A stretch of DNA of 7,687 nucleotides from an uncultured Selenomonadales bacterium (GTDB lineage: Bacteria > Bacillota > Negativicutes > Selenomonadales > Selenomonadaceae): assembly GCA_937915725.1 (NCBI GenBank), contig CALGGV010000165.1, positions 1-7,687 on the forward strand, written 5' to 3'. The translations under genes and the position numbers were made by a program. Below, piece after piece: positions 1-5,142 of the stretch (position 1 is the stretch's first letter; every line of letters starts with the position of its first letter). Below the pieces are notes generated by a model. That model had not been told where the DNA came from. It searched no databases and saw only the letters and a list, made by a program, of their open reading frames with translations.

Positions 1-122
1 TGCCTCCAGTCAGCTTTCCTCAACTTTACTTGTTAGGGCTACTCTCTGCCGCCTTTAGCGGGCTTACGACGCTTACACGCCGTCCGCAGTATCAAAGAGG
101 GCGTTTCGGGGCGTTACTCCTT
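1..122 (-). ncRNA. Possible IscB omega RNA (HEARO-like) scaffold, cut by the window edge
   Basis: This GC-rich, stop-filled stretch contrasts with the AT-rich DNA beside it. Read on the minus strand it contains a 5-bp stem ACGCC/GGCGT (100-104 with 77-81), then CGTAAG, then a short hairpin CCGC/GCGG with an A-rich loop (58-61 with 49-52), then a GTTGAGGAA-like segment at the left edge. From memory, the order stem, CGTAAG, small hairpin with A-rich loop resembles the core of omega RNAs of IscB nucleases. Those lie directly upstream of iscB and carry the guide at their 5' end, so an iscB gene would be expected just beyond position 1 on the minus strand, with the guide near 106-125. Alternatives are the decayed 3' end of an IS200/IS605 tnpB or another structured RNA. 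No covariance search was possible. Confidence 0.38.
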
Positions 123-480
123 CATTCCACCCTTCGGATAATCAAAGCGCAGTAGCTTTTCTCTACTGAACAAATCGCACACATAACATCATCAGAAACA
201 GCACCTACGCCTTCAATTACTAAATCAAAAATATTTAATCGTATATCCAATTTTTATAATTGGTTAAAAGGGGTTTCGTACATTAAAAATTTGATTATAA
301 ATTTGCACAGCCAAGCCGGTTTTAGCGTACTTTGTGATTAAAATTTCTTTGATTTTAGTTGTAATACTTTTTGTAAAGTCATTAAAAGCATCTTACGTCT
401 GTGACTTTTTTACCGCTGCTTTTAATATCGCTGATAGTAATTGGAGTTTTCGATTTCTTGTCAATATATACCGCCAGTAT
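122..480 (-). pseudogene. Decayed minus-strand gene, three frame-shifted coding-like segments
   Basis: This fills the gene-free stretch left of the adaptor gene. Three open segments follow each other on the minus strand in different frames: 480-382 (32 codons, containing KKSKTPITISDIKSSGKK), 392-264 (42 codons, containing KEILITKYAKTGLAVQIYNQ) and 253-122 (43 codons, containing DLVIEGVGAVSDDVM). They overlap or nearly abut. The composition resembles the real proteins of this window (K/I/E/D-rich, with ordered hydrophobic runs), as expected of one gene broken by small indels. No start codon with a ribosome binding site is visible at the 5' end, and a terminator lies immediately upstream at 501-526. 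I do not recognise the family. The alternative is chance open frames in AT-rich DNA, since each segment is short. The last segment runs to the edge of the putative structured RNA, so a mobile element may have truncated the gene. Confidence 0.33.
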
Positions 481-500
481 TTAGTAAAATTTTAACAAAT

Positions 501-526
501 AAAAAAGCTAAGGAAAGAACCCTAGC
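501..526 (-). terminator. Rho-independent terminator after the adaptor gene
   Basis: On the minus strand GCTAGGG (526-520) pairs with CCTTAGC (513-507), giving a 7-bp stem with one G-T wobble and a 6-base loop. A run of six T follows (506-501). It lies 24 bases beyond the adaptor stop codon and ends the sbcD-tolC-adaptor direction of transcription. Both arms are built from the local 7-base repeat units in opposite orientations. Confidence 0.75.
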
Positions 527-552
527 CTTTATCCCTTAGTCTTTATCCTTTA
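518..552 (-). repeat. 7-base tandem repeat array beginning at the adaptor stop codon
   Basis: There are five consecutive units of 7 bases on the minus strand, all starting TA (for example TAAAGGA and TAAGGGA). The first unit starts exactly at the TAA stop codon of the adaptor gene (552-550). The last unit, TAGGGTT, forms part of the left arm of the terminator. Confidence 0.7.
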
Positions 553-1689
553 AAACGGTGGAGGTCCACCCATACCGCCGCGACGATTATTGCCGCCGCC
601 GGTGCCTGAACTAGTTTTCTTTTCTGCTGCTTGATAACTTACAGAAATTTCATCGCCGGCGTTAAGTTTGTCGGTTGTAACCTCAACGTATTCTTCGCCG
701 TACATTCCAATAGTTAAATAAACTTTTTCGGCAGTGTCTTTGCCGCGCTCGTCTTTAATAATTTTTTCTATGTAGGAGCCTTGCCCGTCCGTTTTAATTG
801 CGCTTATTGGAACGCAAAGGGCATTTGTCGATTGTCCAACGATAATATCAAGGCGGGCAGTCATTGCGGGCAGTAATAAATTTTTTGGGTCGGGAGCGTG
901 AAAAGTTACGTAGTAATAAATTACAGAATTTGAACTGCTGGAACTTGAACTGGAGCTTGAATCCCACGAATTATTTGTATCAGTTTGAGAAATTTTTGTA
1001 ACTGTTGCAGAAAATCTTTCATCGGGAAAAGCATCAACTGTAAAATTTGCGCGTTCTCCAACTCTTATACTTCCAATATCTGTTTCGTCAACTTTCGCCT
1101 TAACTAATTTTTCGCTTAAATCTGCAATTCTCAAAATTACTGTAGGGTTGCTGTTGCCTTGAACTGCCATAGTTCCTGCCGAAATTGGTTCGCCTACAAC
1201 AATTCCATCCATCGGCGCGGTTATAACAGTTTCATTGACGTTTGATTCTGCTTTTTCAAGTTCAGATTTTGCGCGGTCGTAATTGTACTGCGCGTCTTCA
1301 AGTTCTTCTTTTGATTTTGCGCCAATATTATAAAGGCGTTCGACACGCGCTAATTTTTGGGCATAATTCGTCAAAGTGAATTGTGCTTGATCTCGTGTTG
1401 CCTCGTAGTCTTGCCCGTCCAAAATTGCCACGACTTGTCCGGCTGTAACTTGCTGATTTTCTTCGACAAGAATTTCTTTAACGCGCGCAGTTATTTTACT
1501 GGAAACTTCGACGCTGTTTTTTGGCTGAATTGTTCCCGTTGCGGAAACTGTTTTTGTTAAATCCATTCGTACAACTTTTTCAGTTTCGTAAGTTTGAGAC
1601 ATTTCATCTGTAATTGTATCAGAATAAAATTTATAACCAACTGCCGCGCTAATCAATAAAACTGCGACAATCAGAATTTTCCATTTCAA
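550..1689 (-). CDS. Periplasmic adaptor (HlyD/MacA-type membrane fusion protein)
   Basis: It links an inner-membrane export pump to a TolC-type channel across the periplasm. Numbered from the TTG start (379 aa), it has an N-terminal membrane anchor at 3-20 and a first half-lipoyl segment around 57-93. An alpha-helical hairpin spans about 95-152, whose tip has R118-L119 and S126, the Arg-Leu-Ser arrangement used by MacA/AcrA-type adaptors to contact TolC. The second lipoyl half is 153-190, beta-barrel strands run from 194, and a membrane-proximal domain from about 300 to 352. The oddities are ten consecutive serines at 244-253 and a Gly/Arg/Pro-rich tail (365-379). A GTG three codons upstream (1696-1698) also opens the frame, but it overlaps the ribosome binding site, so TTG at 1687-1689 is preferred. 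The tolC-like gene lies upstream; no macB-like pump gene follows. The substrate is unknown. Confidence 0.88.
   Translation of the reverse strand: MKWKILIVAVLLISAAVGYKFYSDTITDEMSQTYETEKVVRMDLTKTVSATGTIQPKNSVEVSSKITARVKEILVEENQQVTAGQVVAILDGQDYEATRDQAQFTLTNYAQKLARVERLYNIGAKSKEELEDAQYNYDRAKSELEKAESNVNETVITAPMDGIVVGEPISAGTMAVQGNSNPTVILRIADLSEKLVKAKVDETDIGSIRVGERANFTVDAFPDERFSATVTKISQTDTNNSWDSSSSSSSSSSNSVIYYYVTFHAPDPKNLLLPAMTARLDIIVGQSTNALCVPISAIKTDGQGSYIEKIIKDERGKDTAEKVYLTIGMYGEEYVEVTTDKLNAGDEISVSYQAAEKKTSSGTGGGNNRRGGMGGPPPF
931..960 (-). repeat. Ten-serine tract encoded by mixed codons
   Basis: Ten serine codons in a row lie inside the adaptor gene and use TCA, AGC, TCC and AGT interleaved. They sit in the beta-barrel region after the second lipoyl half. 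Because the codons are mixed, the tract is not a simple triplet expansion, which suggests that serine itself is kept there as a flexible loop. Confidence 0.85.
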
Positions 1690-1694
1690 AATTT

Positions 1695-1703
1695 TCACCT
1701 TCT
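1695..1703 (-). promoter_or_regulatory. Ribosome binding site deciding the adaptor start
   Basis: The minus strand reads AGAAGGTGA, followed by five bases and then TTG. The same layout (GGTGA, five bases, start codon) precedes the tolC-like gene. This favours TTG at 1687-1689 over the GTG at 1696-1698, which lies inside the binding site. Confidence 0.6.
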
Positions 1704-1708
1704 TTTTT

Positions 1709-1741
1709 TAGAGACTAAAGATTGAACTAAAGGTTAGGGGC
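1709..1741 (+). repeat. 7-base repeat array upstream of the adaptor gene
   Basis: Four plus-oriented units (for example TAGAGAC at 1709 and TAGGGGC at 1735) are interrupted by a 5-base remnant at 1723-1727. The array lies between the adaptor ribosome binding site and a TTGACA box, so it would be in the mRNA leader or in the promoter of that gene. Confidence 0.55.
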
Positions 1742-1770
1742 TGTCAAAAAAACGTCTAAAATCGATTTTA
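1721..1770 (-). promoter_or_regulatory. Possible adaptor promoter with upstream palindrome
   Basis: A perfect -35 hexamer TTGACA lies at 1747-1742 on the minus strand. The best -10 candidate is TTCAAT at 1726-1721 with a short 15-base spacer, so this promoter is weak evidence. Just upstream lies a perfect 14-base palindrome TAAAATCGATTTTA (1757-1770), which could be an operator. Confidence 0.28.
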
Positions 1771-1809
1771 AGGGGTTTTTACTTTCGTTTTGATATATTT
1801 GTACTCTCG

Positions 1810-1822
1810 GGCGTCAAACGCC
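1810..1822. repeat. Short GC-rich inverted repeat in the tolC-adaptor gap
   Basis: GGCGT and ACGCC are separated by three bases. They lie in a small GC-rich island (about 1808-1848) within AT-rich intergenic DNA. No T-run follows on either strand, so it is not a classic terminator. The rest of the 1690-2077 gap is described in the neighbouring repeat entries; no gene is seen in it. Confidence 0.35.
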
Positions 1823-1876
1823 GCGCTATGTGCCGCTAAACGCGCGTATTAGGCATAATTTTTACCTTCACTAAAA

Positions 1877-2014
1877 TTTCTTAACTCCTATAGTATGTTT
1901 ACAAATGAAAGATTAGAAGACGCGTTAGACGCCCGCCGCACTCCGTAGGGCGAAGATTCTTTCTTGTAAAGAAATGCCGACTTGTTAAAAAAAAAATTTG
2001 TAAACAATTTCTAG
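1877..2014. repeat. Dispersed intergenic element, copy 1, with imperfect terminal inverted repeats
   Basis: Two blocks are identical to the second copy near the right end of the window: 19 bases at 1887-1905 (CCTATAGTATGTTTACAAA) and 20 bases at 1927-1946. They are separated by 21 divergent bases here and 20 there. The 10-base end TGTTTACAAA (1896-1905) recurs inverted at 1997-2006; extended to 18 bases (1888-1905 against 1997-2014) 14 positions match. Two minus-oriented 7-base units (1890-1877) adjoin the left end. The layout is that of a small non-coding element such as a MITE; no target-site duplication is evident. It lies in the unusually long 388-base gap between the channel and adaptor genes. 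Confidence 0.6.
1960..1974. repeat. Small perfect hairpin inside the dispersed element
   Basis: TTTCTT and AAGAAA are separated by three bases. The stem is AT-rich and would be weak. It lies in the part of copy 1 that has no visible match in copy 2 before the window ends. Confidence 0.3.
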
Positions 2015-2032
2015 AATTATTTTTTCAACAAG
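1981..2032. repeat. Inverted repeat downstream of the tolC-like gene
   Basis: CTTGTT (1981-1986) is complementary to AACAAG (2027-2032), and A-run and T-run neighbours extend the stem by about six A-T pairs past a bulge. It lies 46 bases beyond the channel gene stop on the minus strand. It could act as an AT-rich terminator-like structure but lacks a free T-run after the stem. Confidence 0.35.
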
Positions 2033-2052
2033 CCTTAGAGAGTTATTGAAAA

Positions 2053-2080
2053 TTCCCCAGTCTTTAGACCTTAGTCCCTA
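2053..2080 (-). repeat. 7-base tandem repeat array beginning at the tolC-like stop codon
   Basis: Four units run along the minus strand (for example TAGGGAC and TAAGGTC), the last one degenerate (TGGGGAA). The first three bases of the first unit are the TAG stop codon of the channel gene (2080-2078). Confidence 0.65.
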
Positions 2081-3325
2081 TGTTAGAGCCGCCAAAGTAT
2101 CGCCTATGGCGTGCGATAAATCAAATTTGTAACGCGCCACGTCATAAGTTGCACTGACGTGATTTTTTCTAGCCGTTGCAAGTGAAACTTCAGAATCTAA
2201 AACATCAAGCAAAATTCCTTCACCTGCGCGATAACGTTCAACTGAAATATAGCGTTCCTCTTCTGCAAGTTCAACGGCTTTTTTGGTAGTGCGAAGACGC
2301 GTTAAAGCGATTTTCAAATTTTTGTACGCGCTTATGACTTCTTCACGAACAGAATTTGAATCACTTTGCATTTTCAATTCAAGCTGTTGCATTTCAATTT
2401 CAGCTTTTTGAATTTCATTTTCAGTAACTTTGCTATCGAAAATATTCCAACTTGCCGAAAGACCGGCGGAGGCGTCGGGCGTAATATGCCAATCTGATTT
2501 TTGCGCGCCAACACCTGTACTAACTTCAGCAGAAAGTGAAGGGCGTTTACCGGAGCGGGCAACTTCTAAGGCGTATTCGCTCTGATCTATTTTCAAAGCG
2601 TCAGATTTTAAATCTGCGCGAGTTTCAGTGGCTTGTTCCAAATAACTTTCAAGTTCGCCGAGTTCAAGTGAAGTTGCAACGTGTTCAACAGTCAAATTTG
2701 AAATTGAATCAATCGCCATTAAAGTTGCCAAATTAGTTAAAGAAACTTCGTAGGCGGCGTGAGATTTTGCTGTATCTTGTTGAGCATTTGCAGTTTCGAC
2801 TTGTGCACGCAATAAATCGATTTTCGCCTTTGCTCCGGCGTCATAAAGTTCGCCAATATTTCTTTCGTGTTCTGCAAGATTTTGTTCAGTCTGCAAATAA
2901 ACCCGCGTATTTTCCCAATTTTCCAGCGCGTCAATATAAGCCCTTGCAACATTATAAATTAAATCTTCCTGCGCCTGCAAATAATCAAACTTTGAAATAT
3001 CAATTCCTACTTTGGCAGATTCAATTTGAGATTCAAGCCTTTTGCCGGAATAAATTGGAAGGGAGCCTCTTAAACGCGCAGAAAGACTTTCGCCGTGAGG
3101 GCTGCCTTCAGTTTTTGAAACATTGCCGCTGCCGCTTGCCGTGATTGAAAAACCTTTGTTGCCTTGTGCGATTCTAAAATTTTTTTCTGCAATTTCTATT
3201 GAACGCGCTGTATTTTGCAGGGAAGGATTATTTTCCAGCGCAATTCTTGCCGCCTCTTCTAAAGTTACGGCGTTTGCTGTGGCGGGCAACGCCAAAAGTA
3301 ACAGTGCCGTTAAAAATTTTTTCAT
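2078..3325 (-). CDS. TolC-family outer-membrane efflux channel
   Basis: It forms the trimeric outer-membrane duct of a tripartite export system. From the ATG at 3323-3325 the protein has 415 aa. The N-terminus MKKFLTALLLLALPATANA is a clear signal peptide, cleaved after residue 19. The mature protein shows the two-fold outer-membrane efflux protein repeat: helical segments with Y161-D-A-G leading into a long helix (169-195) in the first half, and Y365-R-A-G followed by LLDVLDSEVSLATA in the second. It is slightly shorter than E. coli TolC. A GTG three codons upstream also opens the frame, but it lies inside the ribosome binding site. sbcD lies 72 bases upstream on the same strand and the adaptor gene downstream, the expected functional partner. 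The presence of this family implies an outer membrane. Confidence 0.9.
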   Translation of the reverse strand: MKKFLTALLLLALPATANAVTLEEAARIALENNPSLQNTARSIEIAEKNFRIAQGNKGFSITASGSGNVSKTEGSPHGESLSARLRGSLPIYSGKRLESQIESAKVGIDISKFDYLQAQEDLIYNVARAYIDALENWENTRVYLQTEQNLAEHERNIGELYDAGAKAKIDLLRAQVETANAQQDTAKSHAAYEVSLTNLATLMAIDSISNLTVEHVATSLELGELESYLEQATETRADLKSDALKIDQSEYALEVARSGKRPSLSAEVSTGVGAQKSDWHITPDASAGLSASWNIFDSKVTENEIQKAEIEMQQLELKMQSDSNSVREEVISAYKNLKIALTRLRTTKKAVELAEEERYISVERYRAGEGILLDVLDSEVSLATARKNHVSATYDVARYKFDLSHAIGDTLAALT

Positions 3326-3330
3326 AATGT

Positions 3331-3340
3331 TCACCTCTTT
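3331..3340 (-). promoter_or_regulatory. Ribosome binding site deciding the tolC-like start
   Basis: The minus strand reads AAAGAGGTGA, five bases before ATG at 3323-3325. This is a near-consensus site with good spacing. It rules against the GTG at 3332-3334 that lies within it. Confidence 0.7.
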
Positions 3341-3341
3341 T

Positions 3342-3376
3342 TAAGGATTAAGGGTTAAGGACTAAGGATTAGGGAT
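3342..3376 (+). repeat. Five tandem 7-base units in the sbcD-tolC gap
   Basis: Five uninterrupted plus-oriented units follow TA[AG]GG[AG][TC], for example TAAGGAT and TAAGGGT. This is the cleanest array in the window. Together with the opposite array at 3380-3407 it fills nearly the whole 72-base gap and can fold into a long imperfect hairpin (for example CTAAGG at 3362-3367 with CCTTAG at 3382-3387). No T-run follows on the minus strand, so sbcD and the channel gene might still be co-transcribed. Confidence 0.75.
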
Positions 3377-3379
3377 TTT

Positions 3380-3407
3380 TTCCTTAGCCCTTAGACCCTA
3401 GCCCTTA
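3380..3407 (-). repeat. 7-base tandem repeat array spanning the sbcD stop codon
   Basis: Four minus-oriented units include TAAGGGC twice. The second unit, TAGGGTC, begins with the TAG stop codon of sbcD (3400-3398). The unit before it lies inside the gene and encodes its final Lys-Gly. Confidence 0.7.
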
Positions 3408-4522
3408 ATTTCGGACAAAAATTTTTCCATTGCGGAGCGATAATCGCCTTCCAATTTTTCGCCGGTTGAGTACTCAAAAAAATCTGCGAATTGTTCCAAT
3501 GTTGAAACTTCCTCGCGCAGGGCTAAGGCGTTTGAATTTATCATTTCTTTTTCAAGATTTACAAATTTTATACTCAAAATATTTGGGAAGGCAGCATTTC
3601 TCAATTTATCCATTGCGTTTAACACGTGATTTTTATCTGTCAAATTGGCTTGAATATAATCCTCACTTCGCACAGATTTTCTCAATTCGTCAAAAGTTCC
3701 CTCAACAATTCTAACATCACGGCGCGGCTTTAAATTAATATGCTCAAAAGTAGTTTCGCCTTCGCCGTCAATTTCAACAACCGTAACGCCCTTATCGTAA
3801 TTAACTTCGTCGAAAGAATATTTCAGCAAAGAGCCGCTGTACCGCACAATGTAGCCGTTTTTTTTCATAGTTTGCGGCTTGTGCAAGTGTCCAAGTGCAG
3901 TATAATTATAATCTGAAAAATTAGCCGCGCTGACATTTTCAACCGCGCCTACAAATTTTCTTTCAGATTCAGAAACTGCGCCGCCCGTTACGAATAAATG
4001 TGCAACTGCCACACTGCGTTTACCTGCCGGAATATTTTTGCGCGCCTCTGCAATGTAAAATTTATTGGCGGTGTCCGCGTCAATTTTTCTTTCGGCGTCG
4101 ATTTTCTTTTCAATTTCTACCGGCTCAAAAAACGGAATTAACGAAAAATAAATTTCCCCAAATTTATCATTCAGCACAACATTTTTTGGATTTTCATTGG
4201 GCAAAGTCTCAATAAAAAAATTTGAACGCGCAAAAATTCTGCTGCCAAAATTTAACCGCGCCGCGCCGTCATGGTTGCCGCTTATGCAAAGAATAGGAAT
4301 TTTTTTCTCAATGATTTTAAAAATAATTTCGTCAAACAAATTTACCGCGTCAACCGGCGGAATACTTCTATCATAAATATCGCCCGCAATAATTATAGCG
4401 TCAGGTTTTTCTATGTTAATTAATTTCAAAAATTCTTGCAAGATATAATTTTGGTCGTCAAGCAACGATTGATTTTTCAAACTTTTGCCCAAATGCCAAT
4501 CCGCTGTATGAATTATTCTCAA
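3398..4522 (-). CDS. sbcD: SbcD, nuclease subunit of the SbcCD exonuclease
   Basis: SbcCD is the bacterial Mre11-Rad50 counterpart, which cleaves DNA hairpins and processes double-strand ends. This subunit is the Mn-dependent phosphoesterase. The 374-aa protein carries all motifs of the family: D8 and H10 in HTADWHLGKS, G47-D48 in the IIIAGDIYDR motif, G82-N83-H84-D85, H175 in VAVAHLFVTG, and G211-H-L-H214. The C-terminal part (about 265-374) is the usual capping region. The start is TTG at 4520-4522, supported by AAAGGAG eight bases upstream. It is transcribed away from the Lrp gene and is followed after 72 bases by the tolC-like gene. The partner sbcC, usually adjacent, is not in the window. 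Confidence 0.93.
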   Translation of the reverse strand: MRIIHTADWHLGKSLKNQSLLDDQNYILQEFLKLINIEKPDAIIIAGDIYDRSIPPVDAVNLFDEIIFKIIEKKIPILCISGNHDGAARLNFGSRIFARSNFFIETLPNENPKNVVLNDKFGEIYFSLIPFFEPVEIEKKIDAERKIDADTANKFYIAEARKNIPAGKRSVAVAHLFVTGGAVSESERKFVGAVENVSAANFSDYNYTALGHLHKPQTMKKNGYIVRYSGSLLKYSFDEVNYDKGVTVVEIDGEGETTFEHINLKPRRDVRIVEGTFDELRKSVRSEDYIQANLTDKNHVLNAMDKLRNAAFPNILSIKFVNLEKEMINSNALALREEVSTLEQFADFFEYSTGEKLEGDYRSAMEKFLSEIKG

Positions 4523-4530
4523 TTTAATCT

Positions 4531-4537
4531 CTCCTTT
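4531..4537 (-). promoter_or_regulatory. Ribosome binding site for sbcD
   Basis: AAAGGAG on the minus strand lies eight bases before the TTG start codon. It supports a non-ATG start that places the conserved family N-terminus MRIIHTADWH at residue 1. Confidence 0.75.
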
Positions 4538-4556
4538 CGTTTTTCAGATTTTAATC

Positions 4557-4585
4557 ATTTTAACACGTTGCAATAAATTTAACAA
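4557..4585 (-). promoter_or_regulatory. Probable sbcD promoter
   Basis: On the minus strand -35 TTGTTA (4585-4580) and -10 TAAAAT (4562-4557) are separated by 17 bases. The -35 box overlaps the AT palindrome TTTAACAATTAAA (4578-4590), a conceivable operator for the neighbouring regulator. Confidence 0.42.
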
Positions 4586-4601
4586 TTAAAATATAGTAAG
4601 T

Positions 4602-4630
4602 TCGACAATTTTTTCTGTCTGTGATATACT
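4602..4630 (+). promoter_or_regulatory. Promoter of the Lrp-aminotransferase operon
   Basis: -35 TCGACA (4602-4607) and -10 TATACT (4625-4630) each match consensus at five of six positions and have the ideal 17-base spacer. Transcription would start near 4637, giving a leader of about 26 bases before the Lrp ATG. Confidence 0.68.
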
Positions 4631-4650
4631 TTGCAAAAAATTTTTTTGAA

Positions 4651-4655
4651 TGGAG
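4651..4655 (+). promoter_or_regulatory. Ribosome binding site deciding the Lrp start
   Basis: TGGAG lies seven bases before ATG 4663. The longer open frame from GTG 4621 would start inside the promoter, upstream of the likely transcription start, so it is not used. Confidence 0.65.
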
Positions 4656-4662
4656 CTTTTTT

Positions 4663-5142
4663 ATGAGAGAATTGCTTGAAGTACTTGAAAAAAATTCAAG
4701 AGTTTCAGTTGGCGAATTGGCGTCAATGTTGCAAAAATCTGAATATGAAATTGAAAAAGAAATTGCCCGCCTTGAACGCGAAAAAATAATTTTGTCTTAC
4801 GGCGCGTTGATAAATTGGGAACGTTACGGCGAAGATACAGTTACAGCAGTTATCGAAATTAATTTGACGCCGCAACGTGAAGTTGGATTCGACGCAATAG
4901 CTGAAAGAATTTATCGTTTTGATGAAGTGCGCACGGTTTATCTTATGAGTGGCAATTTTGATTTACTTGTGATAATTGAAGGAAAATCTTTGAAAGACGT
5001 TGCAAATTTCGTAGCTACAAGACTTTCAACAATCGAAGGCGTAACACAAACGCGCAGTCATTTTTTATTAAAACCGTACAAAAAAGACGGCGTAATTATT
5101 AACGACGAAGAAAAAGACAGAAGGCTGGTGGTTTCGCCGTGA
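4663..5142 (+). CDS. Lrp/AsnC-family transcriptional regulator
   Basis: This is a small DNA-binding regulator that normally senses an amino acid or related metabolite. The 159-aa product has an N-terminal winged helix-turn-helix (about 1-50, with the family-typical LLEVLEKNSRVSVGELA opening and a regular recognition-helix region). It is followed by the RAM ligand-binding and oligomerisation domain (about 58-138), including G97-N-F-D100 and an alternating hydrophobic strand. A charged tail (139-159) follows. The chosen start is ATG with TGGAG upstream; this gives the usual family length of about 150-160 aa. The stop overlaps the start of the aminotransferase gene, so the pair is co-translated. 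Such regulators often control their own divergent promoter region and the adjacent enzyme; regulation of sbcD from the other side is only a possibility. The effector is not deducible. Confidence 0.92.
   Translation: MRELLEVLEKNSRVSVGELASMLQKSEYEIEKEIARLEREKIILSYGALINWERYGEDTVTAVIEINLTPQREVGFDAIAERIYRFDEVRTVYLMSGNFDLLVIIEGKSLKDVANFVATRLSTIEGVTQTRSHFLLKPYKKDGVIINDEEKDRRLVVSP
5127..5131 (+). promoter_or_regulatory. Internal ribosome binding site for the aminotransferase
   Basis: GGTGG lies seven bases before GTG 5139, inside the end of the Lrp gene. Together with the 4-base GTGA overlap this supports translational coupling and the GTG start. Confidence 0.55.

Noticed and set aside
1..25. RNase P RNA, because the minus strand contains GAGGAAAG
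   Set aside because: The bases after it do not continue the conserved RNase P core as I know it, and the other conserved blocks are missing from the surrounding sequence.
1..122. 3' end of a tnpB transposase gene on the minus strand
   Set aside because: A short C-terminal-like reading is possible in one frame, but stops interrupt it and no zinc-ribbon cysteine pattern is convincing; kept only as an alternative to the structured RNA.
518..552. CRISPR-like array
   Set aside because: Units are 7 bases and directly tandem with no spacers; no CRISPR array is present in the window.
2767..3144. 125-codon open frame on the plus strand opposite the tolC-like gene
   Set aside because: It lies wholly antisense to a clear gene, has no ribosome binding site and an odd composition; it is a shadow of the coding strand.
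3342..3376. Telomere-like TTAGGG repeats
   Set aside because: The resemblance to eukaryotic telomere repeats is superficial: the unit is 7 bases, degenerate, and lies between bacterial genes.
4621..4662. Upstream GTG start extending the Lrp protein by 14 residues
   Set aside because: The GTG overlaps the -10 box of a good promoter, so it would lie upstream of the transcript start; ATG 4663 has TGGAG at proper spacing.
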